Positions 22,441-35,366 of a stretch of DNA of 64,000 nucleotides are shown here, piece after piece (within the stretch, counting starts at the first letter, position 1; each line of letters starts with the position of its first letter). Source of the stretch: Sapria himalayana. Taxonomy: Eukaryota; Streptophyta; Magnoliopsida; Malpighiales; Rafflesiaceae. The stretch lies in NCBI GenBank assembly GCA_029783825.1, contig JAREIK010002672.1:520260-584259 (forward strand). Reading direction: 5' to 3'. The notes under the pieces were generated by a model. The model worked only from the letters and a program-made list of their open reading frames with translations, had not been told where the DNA came from and did no database searches. A program made the translations under genes and the position numbers.

Positions 22441-23645
22441 CAAAGATAAAAAAAATTGTTCAAGTATTTGAATGCCTTGCCTTTGCATTTTTATATTTCA
22501 AGAAAACTCAAATAAAAAAATGGAAGTAACTATATAGAAAAAAAACAGACAAAAATTAAAAACTTAAATTAAATTTATTATATTTATTAATTTAAATTAA
22601 TAAAATTTAATACATTTTTATTTAACTAGAAATGAAATTATTTCATAAATAAAAAAATGTATGGTTGATAATTATTGAAATTTTAATAGTTTTTTTTTTG
22701 TAATTTTATTTATTAATTAATGAAATTAATTTCAGAAATAAAAAAAATTTATTAATTGAGATAAAAATGAAGAAAAAAAATATTACTAATAACCATGAAA
22801 ACTAATAATTAGTAATTAAATTTTGATATTAATTCATTAATTAAAAAACATATTATTTAATATAATCATAAAAAAAATTATATAAATGTATTTTAATATT
22901 TCATATTATTTATAGTTCATGGATAAATTTATAATATTATTTTATAAATAAAAAAAATGATATGATATTATAAAAAAGTATTTCATATATATATATATAT
23001 ATATAAGTTATAAATTTTTAAGAATTCATATTATTTTTTATGAATATAATATGAAATAATTTTAAAGCATAAAATTTCATACTATTTGATATAATTTATA
23101 ATTATTAAAATTCCAAAAATTACTTAAAGTTAGAAAATCATTAAAAAAAGTTATATTTATTATTTTTATAAAAAAGGAATATTAAAAATCGAATAGTAAA
23201 AATCTTACTCAATTTTTTAATTCTTATAAATTTCAATAGGGGCAAATAATAAAACATGAATTCAAATCTACTTAGAGGCAAATTTAATTTTTTTTAGGAC
23301 AAATAAATATCATTATAAATGATTTAAATAACTCTTTTTAAACCCTATAAAAATACTTGAAGTATTTTTTTAAGAACCACATAAAGATATTTTTTTAAAT
23401 CATGAATTCTTTTTATGTAATTAAAATATCTATATATTTATATTTAAATATCAATTTATTTTCAATTAAATCTTATAAAAATTTTGAAATTTTTTTTATA
23501 ATACAAAATTTTCAAATCTTTTAGAAATTATTTTTTAAAAAGTTTTATATAATCATTAAAAATATTATTTTTAACTTTAAAAAATATAAATATTTACTTG
23601 TTTATTCATTAATTCAGATATATAAATAAATAAATAAATAAATAA

Positions 23646-23713
<68 letters not shown>

Positions 23714-24060
23714 CATAGAATTAATTATTTTAGTTTTTTATTAATAGCAATTTTTATGTATTTTATTTATTTATTAAAATATATTTAAAAATGAATATAA
23801 TTATAGAATTAATTATTTAATATTTTTTTAATACAAAAATTTAAATTTCATAATTAAAAATTTTAGAAAACTTTTTTGTATAGTTTTTTAAAAATTATAT
23901 AATCATTAAAATAGTTATTTTAGACATTATTAATATAAATTTTTATTCGTATTTATATATATTTGAAAGTATTTATTTGTAATATCATATTATTATAATT
24001 ATATAAGGATAATGTCTCTTTTAAGGATCACTCATCCCATGACCATGAAAAAGATTTAAT
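22440..24060. other. Extremely AT-rich block with (AT)n and (AAAT)n runs
   Basis: Almost only A and T. It includes (AT)n at about 22985-23005, (AAAT/TAAA)n at about 23618-23650 and (AT)n at about 23650-23709. No coding potential. Such DNA could unpair easily or act as a matrix-attachment region, but nothing in the sequence proves a role. Confidence 0.8.
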
Positions 24061-24539
24061 ATATAAAATTACATCAAATATTAAAACAAATAACATATAA
24101 AAAAAATTTGTATAGACTAGCTATGGAAATAATTCCCAACCCAATAAGCTAGTGAAAATTCCCTAGCTAAATGCATATATGTTGTGAAAATTTTGATTTA
24201 AGGACATATCGCATGAAATTTAATAAAAAGTCATAAAAAGAAATTTTTAGATAATTATTTAGAGATGGATTTTGTCTCGATATAATTAGCCAGGGAAAAA
24301 TCATCATTAAATATGTTAATAAAATTGAGGCCATTTTTTGTATGAAAATCTAAAATAATAATAAATAGGGGCATTTTTTAATCAAAGTTTTCCGGCTCTA
24401 ATTGGTCACAAATCCATAACAAATTTGTGATCCAACACAAAATCTAACTCTTGCTATTCCCTAGTTAATCCCTCGCAAATTATCCAGGGATTTTTCCCTA
24501 ACTAAGTTTTCATAGAGAAATAGATAATTTTTTATAGTG
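24060..24539. other. Right subterminal region of the CACTA-like element
   Basis: Contains TTCCCTAGCTAA (24159-24170), AGCCAGGGAAAAATC (near 24290), TTCCCTAGTTAA and TTCCCTAACTAA, close relatives of motifs in the left 300 bp. The terminal CACTATAAAAAA (minus strand) ends at 24539. Confidence 0.6.
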
Positions 24540-26036
24540 TTATTCTTTTTATTATTCTTATTCTTTTTATTCTGATTATTTTTATTATTTGTCTTATTAT
24601 TCTTAATATTCTTATTGTTCAATTTCTTCTTATTCTATGTATTCTTTTTAATTTTTTATTATTCTTATTATTCATATTCTTATTATTTTTTCTTATTCTT
24701 CTATTTCTTTATATTCTTCTAAGTCTTCTAATTCTTTTTATTCTACTTATTCTTAAAATTCTTTTTATTTCTAATTATTTTTTTTTATTCTTATTCTTCT
24801 TATTATTTTTTATTCTTCTAATTCTTCTTATTCTTTTTATTATTTTATTCTTATTATTCTTATTATTCTTTTTTTATTAATATTCTTTTTATTATTCTTA
24901 TTCTTCTTATTCTTTTTATTCTTCTAATTATTATTATTATTATTATTCTTATTCTTCTTTTTTTTATTTTTGTTCTTATTCATATTATTCTTATTATTAT
25001 TCTTATTCTTATTATTCTTATTATTCTTATTAGTCTTCCTATTCTTCTTTTTTATTATTCTTATTATTCTTCTTATTTTTATAATTCTTCTAATTCTTCT
25101 AATCCTTTTAATTCTTCTAATTCTTCTAATTCTTTTATTTCTTATTATATTCTAATTCTTCTAATTCTTGTAATTCTTCTTATTCTTTTTATTCTTCTTA
25201 TTATTCTTATTTTTCATATTTTTATTAATCTACTTATTCCTATTATTTTTATTATTCTTTTTACTCTTCTTATTTTTCTTATTCTTCTAATTTTTTTAAT
25301 TCTTCTAATTCTTCTGAATCTTCTTATCTTTCAGATTCTTCTTATGCTACGTATTCTTTGTATTCTTCTAATTTTTCCAATTCTATTTCTTCTTCTTATT
25401 CTTCTTAACTTCGTATTCTTCTTAATTTACTTATTCTTCTTTTACTTCATTTTATATTATTTTTCTTATTATTATTATTATTATTATTCATCTTTTTATT
25501 CTTATTTTTCTACTTATTCTTCTTAATTCTTCTTATAATTCTTATTTTAATAATTCTTTTTATTCATCTTTTTCTTGTTATTCTTCATATTTTTCTAATT
25601 TTTCATATTCTTCTTATTCTTATTATTTGTGTAATTCTTCTTATTCTTCTAATTTTTATTATTCTTTTTATTCTTGTTATTCTTCTTATAATTTGTATTC
25701 CACTTATTCTTATTATACTTTTAATTTTTCTTATTTTCTTATTCTTTTTATTCTTCATATTCTTATTATTCATCTTATTATTATTATTTTTATTATTCTA
25801 ATTTTTCTTATTCTTTTATGTTTCATAGTAGTCTTATTTTTATTATTATTCTTATTCTATTTATTATTCTTATTCTTAATATTCTTTTTATTTTTATTAT
25901 TTTTATTGTTATTCATAATCTTCATATTCTTCATATTCTTCTTAATCTCCTAATTCTTATTATTCTAATATTCTTATAATTCTTCTTATTCTTCTTATTC
26001 TTCTGATTATTTTTATTATTGTTATTATTCGTATTC

Positions 26037-26068
<32 letters not shown>

Positions 26069-28083
26069 GTTTTTCTTGTTATTCTTGTTATTCTTAAGAT
26101 TTTACTTATTATTTTTATTATGTTGTTTCTTCTATTTTTTGTTATTCTACTTATTCTTCATATTCTTCATATTATACTTATTTTTATTATTCTACATAAC
26201 CTTCATATTCTTCAAATCATTCCGATTCTTTTTATTATTCTTATTTTTATTATTCTTTTTATTCTTTTTATTCTTATTATTCTTTTTATTCTACTTATTC
26301 TTCTTTATTTTATTATTATTATTTTTAATATTTTTATTCTTCTTATTCATTTATTCTTCTTATTCTTTTATTATTCTTTTTATACTTTTTATTCTTATTA
26401 TTCAACATTTTCTTGTTACTCTTCTTATACTTTTTAATATCTTTATTCTTCCTATTCTCCTTATTCTCCATATTCTTCTTATTTTTCTTATTCTTCTTAT
26501 TCTTTTTATTCTTCTTATTCTTTTAATTCTTCTTCTTATTCTTTTTTATTTTTATAATTCTTATAATTTTTCTATTTCTTTTTATTCTTGTTATTCTTCT
26601 TTTTTTTATTTTTATTGGTTTTATTCTTTTTCTTCTTTTCCTTCTTTTTCTTTTTTTTCTATTTTTCTTTTTTTTCTTCTTTTCTTGTTTTTCTTCTTTT
26701 CTTCTTTTTATTCTTATTATTCATCTTATTCTTGTTATTTTTCTACTCATTCTTCTTAATTTTTCTTATTATTCATATTTTAATAATTCTTGTTATTCAT
26801 CATTTTCTTTTTTTTCTTATTCTTCTTATTCTTATTATTCATGTAATACTTCTTATTCTTCTAATTTTTCTTATTCTTTTTATTGTTTTTATTTTTCTTA
26901 TTCTTTTTATTCTACTTATTTTTCTTATACTTTTTATATTTCTTATTTTCTTATTCTTTTATTCTTCATGTTATTATCATTCATTTTATTCTTCTTATTA
27001 TTCTTATTATTTTTATTCTTTTATTTTTTGAATTATTCTCATTCTTATTATTATTCTTATTCAATTTATTCTTCTTATTCTTAGTATTCTTCTTATTTTT
27101 TTTATTTTTTTATTCTTCATATTCTTCTTATTCTTATTATACTTCTAATTCTTATTATTCTAATATTCTTATAATTTTTCTTATTCTTCTTATTATTCTT
27201 ATTATTCATATTCTTTTTATTATTTTTATTCTTATTATTCTTGTAATTATTGTTATTCTTGATATTCTACATTTTGTTTTTATTATTCTTTTTCTTCTTA
27301 TTCTACTTATTCTTCTTATTCATCAAATTCTTCTTATTTTTCTTATTCTACATATCCTTCATATTCTTCATATCATTCATTTTCTTTTTATTATTCTTAT
27401 TTTTTTTATTCATTTTATTCTTATTATTCTTCTTATATTTTTATTCTACTTATTATTCTTAATTTTCTTATTATTATTATTTTTATTCTTTTTATTCATT
27501 TTATTCATCTTATTCTTTTATTATTCTTCTTTTACTTCTTATTCTTATTATTCATCTTTTTTTGTTACTCTTATTATTCTTTTTATATTCTTTATTCTTA
27601 TTATTCATCTTTTTCTTGTTACTCTTATTATTCTTTTTATATTCTTTATTCTTCTTATTCTTCTTATTCTTCTTATTATTCTTATTCTTCTTATTCTTCT
27701 TATTCTTCTTATTCTTCTTATTCTTCTTATTCTTCTTATTCTTCTTATTCTTTTTATTCTTCTTTTTCTTATACTTATAATTCTTTTAAATTTTCTTTTC
27801 CTTCTTATTCTCTCTTTTTTTTCTTCTTTTTTTTCTTTTTCTTCATTTTCTTCATTTTTTTCCTTTTCTTCCTTTTCTTCATTTTCTTCATTTTCTTCAT
27901 TTTCTTCATTTTCTTCCTTTTCTTCTTTTTCTTCTTTTTCTTCTTTTTTTATTTTTGTCTTTTCATCTTTTTCCTTTTCTTTTTATTCTTTTTATTATTC
28001 TTATTCTTATTATTCTTCATTTTCTGTATTTTCATGTTTTAATTCTTTCTCTTCTAATTCTTCTTACTCTTCTTTTTCTTCAA

Positions 28084-28120
<37 letters not shown>

Positions 28121-29768
28121 TTCTTCTTATTTTTATTATTTTTTTTATTTTTCTTATTCTTCTTATTTTTCTTATTCTTCTTTTAGTTCTTATTCTTCTT
28201 ATAATAATTATTTTTCTTATTCATCTTAATCTTTTTATTCTTTTATTCTTCTTAATCTTCTTATTTATCTTATTTTTCTAATTTTCCTATTTCATTTTAT
28301 TCTTCTTAGTATTTTTAATATTCTTATTATTTTTAATTTTTATTCTTCTAATTTTTCTTATTCTTCTTATAATTCTTATTATTTTTTTCTCGTTATTCAA
28401 CTTTTTCTTCTTAATTTTTTTTATTTTACTTTTTCTACATATTCTTCTAATTCTTTTATTTATTCTTATTTTTCTAATTCTTCTATTTATTATTATTTTT
28501 CTTATTCTTGTATTTTTTTTCTAATTCTTCTTATTCTTCATATTCTTTATAACCTTCCAATTCTTCTTAAATTTTTTTTATTCTTATACTTTATATTCTT
28601 CTAATTCTTCTTATTTTTCTTATTCTTCTTATTCTACTTATTCTTTTTATTCTTCTTATTCTACTTATTCTTCTTATTCTACTTATTCTTCTTATTCTTC
28701 TTATTCTTCTTTTATTTTTTATTATTCTTATTCTTATTTTCTTCTTATTCTTCTTATTCATTTTATTATTCTTATTCTTCTTATTCTTCTTATTCTTCTT
28801 GTTCTTTTTTAATCTTTTTATTTTTTCTTATTATTCGTATTCTTATTTTTTTCTTATTCTTTTTATTATTTTTAATTTTCGTAATCATCTTATTCTTCGT
28901 ATTCTTTTTATTCTTTTTATTATTCTTATTCTTATTATTCTTTTTTATTTTTCTTATCTTTTTTTCTTGTTATTATTTTATTCTTTTTATTCTTATTATT
29001 ATTCTTATTTATTCTTATTCTTCATTTTTTTCTTATTCTTATTAACCTTCCTATTCATTTTATTCTACTTATTCTTCTTATTTTTCTGATTATTATTATT
29101 ATTATTATTATTCTTATTCATCTTTTCTTTTTATTCTTTTTATTCTTTTTATTATCTTTATTCATCTTATTATTCTTATTAATCTTATTCATTTTATTCT
29201 TCTTATTCTTCTAATTCATTTTATTATTATTATTCTTCTTAATCTTCTTATTATATTTAGTTTTCTAATTATTATTATTATTATTATTATTATTTTATTT
29301 CTACATATTAAACTTTTTCTTCTTTTTTTTTCTTTATTCTAATTTTTCTTTATATTTTCTTTTTCTTCTATTTCTTCTAATTATTTTGATTCTTTTTCTT
29401 CTATTTTTTCTTATCCTTTTTATTCTTCTTATTCTTCATATTTTTCATATCATTCATATTCTTCTTATTCTTCATATTTTTCATATCATTCATATTCTTC
29501 TTATTCTTCTAATTATCCTTATTCTTCATATTCTTTATTATTCTTCTTATTCTTAATCTTCTTATTATTTTTACTTTTCTTATTATTTTTATTCTTGTTA
29601 TTATTCTAATTCTATTTATTCTTTTTATTTTTTTCTCTTCATTATCTTTTTATTTTTTTGATTCTTTTAATTATTCTTATTCTTCTAGTTCTTCTTATAC
29701 TTATTATTATTCTAATTCATCTATTTATTCTTATTCTTCTTATTATTCTAATTCTTATTATTATTATT
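24540..29768. repeat. TTATTCTTC-type array, right part of the tail of LINE C
   Basis: The longest array in the window, about 5.2 kb. Sub-blocks differ: TTATTA-rich sections, a (TTTTCTTCA)n/(TTTTCTTCC)n section at about 27800-27960, an exact-phase (TTATTCTTC)n run at 27655-27760, and a tandem duplication of about 54 bp at 27545-27650. It ends in an A-run at 29776-29780 (GGAAAG), then the 3' core of copy C. Confidence 0.93.
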
Positions 29769-30674
29769 TTATTTTGGAAAGTTTGTTTTATTATTATTAC
29801 CCTCTCTTTTGGCAAAGGAATACTATTAGTACAATCTAAAAAACTACCCTCAACCCATTTACAACCTTTTATTTTCTAAAAATAAAATTAACAAAATAAA
29901 AAATTATTGGTTTTCTGGTTAGTTTTTCCTTGCCCAGAATCTATTCTAATTTAGAGTATGTTCTACCTTTCCATTTTTATGAGCTCACCTTATATTCTAG
30001 TTTTTTCATTTTGCTCCACTTTGCTCCACGGTGGTCTTTAGATCCTCATAAATTTGTTTCTCTTTTCTTCAACCTACTACTTTGTACTATTTAAAAACAA
30101 TGAAAAAAAATAGAAAAAAAAACACCAAGATAACACAGTTAGCAGAAATAGCATTCTACCTCCTACCTTGTCCTCTTAGTGTAAGAAATGTTAGCTCCTG
30201 CCACCTCTTCTCCCTCTTGTTTGGTACTTCCTCTATTTTGATCATGCCCTTAAATAAAAGCACCAAAATCACAGCAGCAGCAATGCTAGTAGAGCACATC
30301 TCACAGGACTGGGATGTGATTTATATAGTTTGCACAGGCCTTCCACAAGACCAGATTCTACTCTAATGTCCGTTGCTGTATTCTACTGTTAAACTACTTT
30401 ACTAAACTTTTAATTCCAGCACAATAGAACACTCTTTCTATCTATCCCTAACCCCATATTACCCCACCTTAATTCCTTCCTACAAAACAAACAGCACAAG
30501 TATCCATACCATTCCCTATCTCTCCAATTTCCCTTTCCATTTTATTTTTATCAATATTAATAACCAACAGGACTCTGATACCTTGTGGTGTTGTCTTTTT
30601 ATGTCTGTTGTACAAGCCTGCAAACAAGCAATGTATGTGTAATTTCAGTCCGCACCCACTTACCCCTTATTTCT
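29769..30674 (-). mobile_element. LINE copy C, 3' UTR only
   Basis: About 0.9 kb. The terminal core is at 29800-29819 (element strand TCCTTTGCCAAAAGAGAGGG). The rest is non-coding and not clearly alignable with the other 3' UTRs, so it belongs to a separate subfamily or is an exchanged 3' UTR. Truncated before ORF2; its right end meets an array. Confidence 0.75.
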
Positions 30675-32377
30675 TTTTTTTCTTCTAATTGTTATTATTC
30701 TTCTAATTATTCTTATTATTCTTATTATTCTTATTATTCTTATTCTTCTTATTCTTCGTATTCATCTTATTCTTCCTATTCTTCTTAATCTTCTTTTTCT
30801 TCTTATTCTTCTTATTTTTCTTACTCTTCTTATTCTTCTTATTCATCTTATTCATTTTATTCTTCTTATTATTTTTATTATTCTTATTCAACATATTCAT
30901 CTTATTCTTCTTATTCATCATATTCTTTATAGTCTTTTTAATCTTTTTATTCTTCTAATTCTTTTATTATTATTATTCTTATAATTATTATTATTATTTT
31001 TTTCTTCTTATTCTTCATTTATTATAAGTCTTTTAATTCTTCTTATTCTATGTATTCTTTGAATTTTTGTTATACTACTGATTTTTCTTATTCTTCTTAT
31101 TCTTCTTATTCTACTTATTCTACTTTTATTCTTATTTTTCCTATTCTTTTTCTACTTCTTATTTTTATTATTATTCTTTTTCTTCTTATTCTTTTTATTC
31201 TTCATGTTCTTGTTATTCTTCTTATTTTTATTATTCTTCTTATTTTTCTTATTCTTATTATTCGACTTATTTTTTTTATTCTAATTATAATTCTTATTCT
31301 TCTTATTCTTATTATTCTTCTTATTCTTATTATTCTTCTTTTTCTTCTTATTCTTTTTATTCTTTTTATTATTCTTATTCTTCTTATTTTTCTTATTCTT
31401 CTTATTCGTCTAATTCTTCTTATTCTTCTAATTCTTCTTATTCTTCTTATTCTTCTAATTCTTCTTATTCTTCTTATTCTTCTTATTCTTCTTATTCTTC
31501 TTATTCTTCTTTTTCTTCTTTTTCTTCTTATTCTTCTTTTTCTTTTTTTTCTTCTTTTTCTTCTTTTTTCTTCTTTTTCTTCTTTTTCTTCTTATGCTTC
31601 TTATTCTTATTCTTCTTATTTTTTTATTCTTCTTATTTTTTGTATTCTTCTTATTTTTCTAATGCTGCTATTTGTTGTAATTCTCTTAATTTTTTCTATT
31701 TTTCTTATTCTTCTTATTTATCATTTTCTTCTAATTTTTCTTCTTTTTCTTATTCTTCTTATTCTTTTTATTCTTTTAATTTTTCTTTTTGTTGTAATTC
31801 TTCTAATTTTTCCTATTAGTCTCATTCTTCTTATTTTTTTTCTTATTTGTGTTTTTTTAGAAATTCTTATTATTCTTCTTTTTATTCTTATTCATCATAT
31901 TCTTATTCTTATTATTTTTATTATTATCCTTCTTCTTCTTTTTCTTCTTCTTATTCTTATTATTTTTATTGTTCCTATTCTTCGTATTCTTCTTATTCTA
32001 TTTTTCTTCTTATTTTCCTTATTTCTAATACTTCGTATTATTCTTATTCTTTTTATTCTTCTTATTCTTATTTTAATCTTATTCTTCTAATTCTTTAAAT
32101 TATTCTTATTCTTCTCATTCTTAATTTTTTCTTATTCCTTTTATTATACTTATTCTTCTTATTTTATTTTTTCTTCTTATTCTTCTAATTCTTTTTATTA
32201 TTCTTATTATTCTTATTATTCTTATTTTTTTATTCTTAATGTTTTTCATATTCTTCTTATTCATGTTATTCTTTTTATTTTTTTTATTCTTCATATTCTT
32301 TTTATTCTTATTATTATTCTTATTATTATTATTCTTCTTATTCTTCTTATCTTCTTATTCATCTTATTCTTCTTTTT
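30675..32377. repeat. Microsatellite tail of LINE D
   Basis: About 1.7 kb of TTATTCTTC-type repeat with (TTC)n-rich parts at 31500-31600. Ends with TTTTTTTAAAAAG at the 3' end of copy D. The 346-codon Leu/Ile/Phe frame at 31050-32090 is an artefact of the 9-bp period. Confidence 0.93.
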
Positions 32378-33411
32378 TTAAAAAGCTTCTTTTATTATTA
32401 TAATAACCTTCTCTTTTTGCCGAGGAATATCATTTTTACAAACTATATTTTACCCATTACCATGTTTCACACCTTACTTCAAAATAAAAACAAAATTAAA
32501 TAGAAAAGCAATTCTAGGGATTTCTTTTTTTTCGAGCTTTCCATGATGGACCCCGAGCCTCTTATTGTTCTGGAATCTGAATTATCTGATGTGCCTTAAC
32601 CAGTTCTACAGTCATGCCATTGGTCATCATAAGTCTCAGTTACTTCTTTCCCCTCAAATTGTCTATTTGTTGTTGTCCACCTATTTCCTTGTAAACCATC
32701 TTCCTGCTTTTCAATTTCTATGCACGTGCTGAGATGCTTTGTTCAAGGGCACCTCCTTCCCCTCCTCGGATAATTTCTCTTGCTGACCCAAAATAAACCC
32801 CATTAAAGGCCCTACCTCTACCAAATTTATAGACAGTATTGACACCTTAACACACCCTCATCTACTGAAAATAAAACAAACTTTTAATCATTACAGACTC
32901 AAGCATTCAGACACTATACTCTGTGCCTAGCCATTTGCACCACAAAAAATCCCAAGCAAAAAACATGTCCTCCATATTCAATCTATCATCTTTCTTCTCA
33001 TCGCTCCTTGGTTCTAGGTAGCCTAATAATTGCATTTGTAATTCTATCCCCTACAAAATAACAAACCAACCATGCCACATAGATATAAATTTTATAATTC
33101 TGCTTTGTGTTTGCTGACCCTTGCATTTTGCTGATTTGCCATGATCCTTTGTGATTTATCCGTCTAATGTGACTGCCCATAAAAGGCTGGTTGGCCCTCC
33201 CTGAGTTTCTGTTTCTACTTCCTTTACTTTTTCTTCTCTGAACATCCTGCAAAAAAAAACTAGGCCAAACCCCTACCCACTCTCTTCTTCTTTATCCTTT
33301 AAAAACCTTTGCCAACATGGAACTTCTGACCTATTAAGTTCCTCTCCTTGATGTGCTGACTTATCTAACTTCTGCACTGCAATACAAATAATTAACCCTA
33401 TAGTTTGGCAG

Positions 33412-33460
33412 GGTGATTCAAATAGGTTACCCCTCAGGACAAGGTGACTCTTGAATCACC
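33412..33460 (-). other. Extended 3' UTR hairpin of LINE D
   Basis: GGTGATTCAA (33412-33421) and TTGAATCACC (33451-33460) are perfect 10-bp inverted arms. Between them lies TTACCCCTCAGGACAAGGTGA, written here as TTACC, CCTCAGGACAA and GGTGA, the same conserved loop as in copies B, I and J. It lies about 170 bp downstream of the ORF2 stop. Confidence 0.65.
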
Positions 33461-33634
33461 AAAACCATTATCTGACTTTTCCATAACACCCAATGCTCTA
33501 GATTTTTCCTAAGAGTAAACTCTACTTTTTGGTTCACCTTATGATCTGGTAGCTTATATATGAACTTATACCTGTAAGAAGCACTTATAATTCTTCTAAC
33601 TTATCTTACTGCTTTACTATAGATTACCTTATTA

Positions 33635-34107
33635 CTATAATTTTATTTTTTTAATATAAGGATACTCCTTCCTATCCATTTTTACAATACCTGTATATTT
33701 ATCTGGAAGGTTCTCTTTCTTATATTCTTGTACTCTTCTTATTCTTCCTTCTTTGGCTAACTTATCCACACAGGAATTAGCCTCTCTGAATATGTGTATA
33801 ATAGAGAAATCTAATGTTTTCATTACCTGTATAATTTTACTATTTCTTCCTTGTATTTCCATCTCACTATGTTTTTGTTAATTAGGTTTACCACTATGTC
33901 CGAGTCTGTTTGAATGTCTATGTGGTTGATTTCTAATTTTTTGTAAAGTCTCACTCCTTCTCGTAGAGCTATAATTTCTGCATGTATAGTTGATGATGCT
34001 TTAAAATTCCTTGTGAAAGCTAATATTAGCTTTCCTTCAGAATTCCTTATAGCACCGCCACCTCTTACTACTCTGATATCTCTATCAAAGCTACCACCTG
34101 TGTTCAA
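33635..34107 (-). pseudogene. ORF2 of LINE D: RNase H with lost first Asp, frameshifted
   Basis: The first part (34107-33823) reads NTGGSFDRD, where family members have NTDGSF: the first catalytic Asp is Gly. HAEIIALREG keeps the Glu and IQTDSDIVV keeps the third acid. A frameshift near 33850 moves to the second part (33862-33635) with IIHIFREANSCVDKLAKEG and the C-terminal LPDKYTGIVKMDRKEYPYIK. RNase H activity is not expected. Confidence 0.85.
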
Positions 34108-34644
34108 TACAAACTTGTCTTTCTCGGGGTTTTCCCATTTTATACCAATCAGCTTAAACTATTTTATTTGATTTACTTTTAATTTACAAAAATTCAATGT
34201 ATCTTTTTCTAAGTTTGTTCTGTGAATTTTTAAGGGGTATGCTTCAAATATTTTCCTAGTTTCATCTTTTATGTCCCTCCAAATATGTTCGATTGCTATT
34301 CTCTAACCCTCGAACTTACTCTTATTTCTAGCCTTCCATATGCACTAGATGGCTATGAAGGGGACATTTTTTTAATCCATTTCTAAGAAGTGCTTAAGGT
34401 GTGAGCTTTGTTCCATTTTTGAAGCTTCAATTTTAATGGTAGATGTGTATGTTTTAAGTGCAGTTATGAATCTAATCTATTCCATATTTCATCTGTCACC
34501 CTACCTAAAGATAGAATATGATCTATGGATTCAATTTCACTTAAATAGCAATCACATCTTGGAGGCCATTTGTATACCCTTTTTCTTAATGTTAGTATCT
34601 ATGGGCAAAATGTTTGAAAGCACTTTCCACATAAATACTTTTAT

Positions 34645-35213
34645 TTATTGAGGGTTATCTTTATTCCAGATCCAGGTAAATAAGGCTTGTTCTTCTTTCT
34701 TTTTTCTTATTATATTTTTCACTGATTTGAGAGAGAATTTTCTGTCTGGATTTAGCATGCATACATAGCCGTGTCTGGTAAATTTAGAATATTGTTCCAC
34801 TGAATCTCTTTGTTTGAGAATTTGCGCCCAAACCTGGGATTTTCTGCTTCTGTTATTTTCTATACAATGATTGTAATTTAGGTAGTATTTAGTTCTCATA
34901 AATTCAACTCATAAGCTGACATTTTCTTTGAGTATCCACGACCTTTTACAATCCCATGCCTTGGCTAATTCACTAATCTTAGTGAATCCTAGTCTAGTCT
35001 CTTGTACAGGAAAACATAGATCGTTCCATTTTTTCTAGTGCAACTTATATATGCCCTCTTTTTTTCTCCATAAAAATTAGCAAATTCATTTTTTATGTTC
35101 TTAGTGAATTTGCTTTGGGGTAGAGTTATCATTATTTTATGCATTTGTGAGCTTTGCAGCACATGAGCAATAAATGAAATTCTTCCTCCCATGTTTAAGA
35201 ATCCTCCTTCCAT
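34645..35213 (-). pseudogene. ORF2 of LINE D: region between RT and RNase H, broken
   Basis: Two open pieces. 35213-34989 holds MGGRISFIAHVLQSSQMHKIMITLPQ, matching the connection region (GRIALITHVLQS in copy H). 34899-34645 holds WAQILKQRDSVEQYSKFTRHG and FSLKSVKNII, matching the pre-zf-RVT region. The zf-RVT Cys/His block (near 34530-34560, CDCYLSEIES-like) is in yet another frame. Confidence 0.75.
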
Positions 35214-35366
35214 CCTGATATTTTCTTTTTTAGTTTTGCCATTAAAAAATATAAATATTCTATCTTTAATCTACCTTGGTAAACTGGGCAGCCTACGTAA
35301 ATTATTTCTCTTTTCTGTGAAAGAAATCTATTATATTTTTTATTTTGTGAGTGTAGGAGGGGCTTT

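Larger units (their letters stand above)
13401..24539. mobile_element. CACTA-like DNA transposon, non-autonomous, carrying host gene fragments
   Basis: An 11.1-kb block of non-repetitive DNA inside the microsatellite. Its left end is CACGACAAGAAAA, one base from the usual plant CACTA end CACTACAAGAAAA. Its right end, read on the minus strand, is CACTATAAAAAA. TTA flanks both sides. Near both ends are short repeated motifs such as TTCCCTAGCTAA (13553-13564 and 24159-24170) and variants (ACCTAGCTA near 13670, TTCCCTAGTTAA near 24460, TTCCCTAACTAA near 24496), as expected of subterminal transposase-binding sites. No transposase or TNPA-like ORF is visible. The interior holds pieces of host genes, all on the minus strand. 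The TIR is short and imperfect, so an old copy is likely. Confidence 0.78.

Noticed and set aside
13398..24542. PIF/Harbinger element (also makes TTA/TAA target repeats)
   Set aside because: The ends read CACGACAAGAAAA and CACTATAAAAAA, the CACTA pattern; no Harbinger-type ends are visible. TTA is also common in the array, so the repeat is not decisive.
26883..28229. Long open frames of Leu/Ile/Phe or Tyr/Ser repeats (for example 448 codons here, 346 at 31050-32090, 285 at 1400-2257)
   Set aside because: They follow from a 9-bp or 3-bp unit without stop codons in some frames; frames differ only by the repeat phase, and there is no domain or start context.
30703..30921. Asn/Lys-rich frames on the minus strand of arrays
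   Set aside because: Translation of (GAAGAATAA)n; no evidence of a gene.
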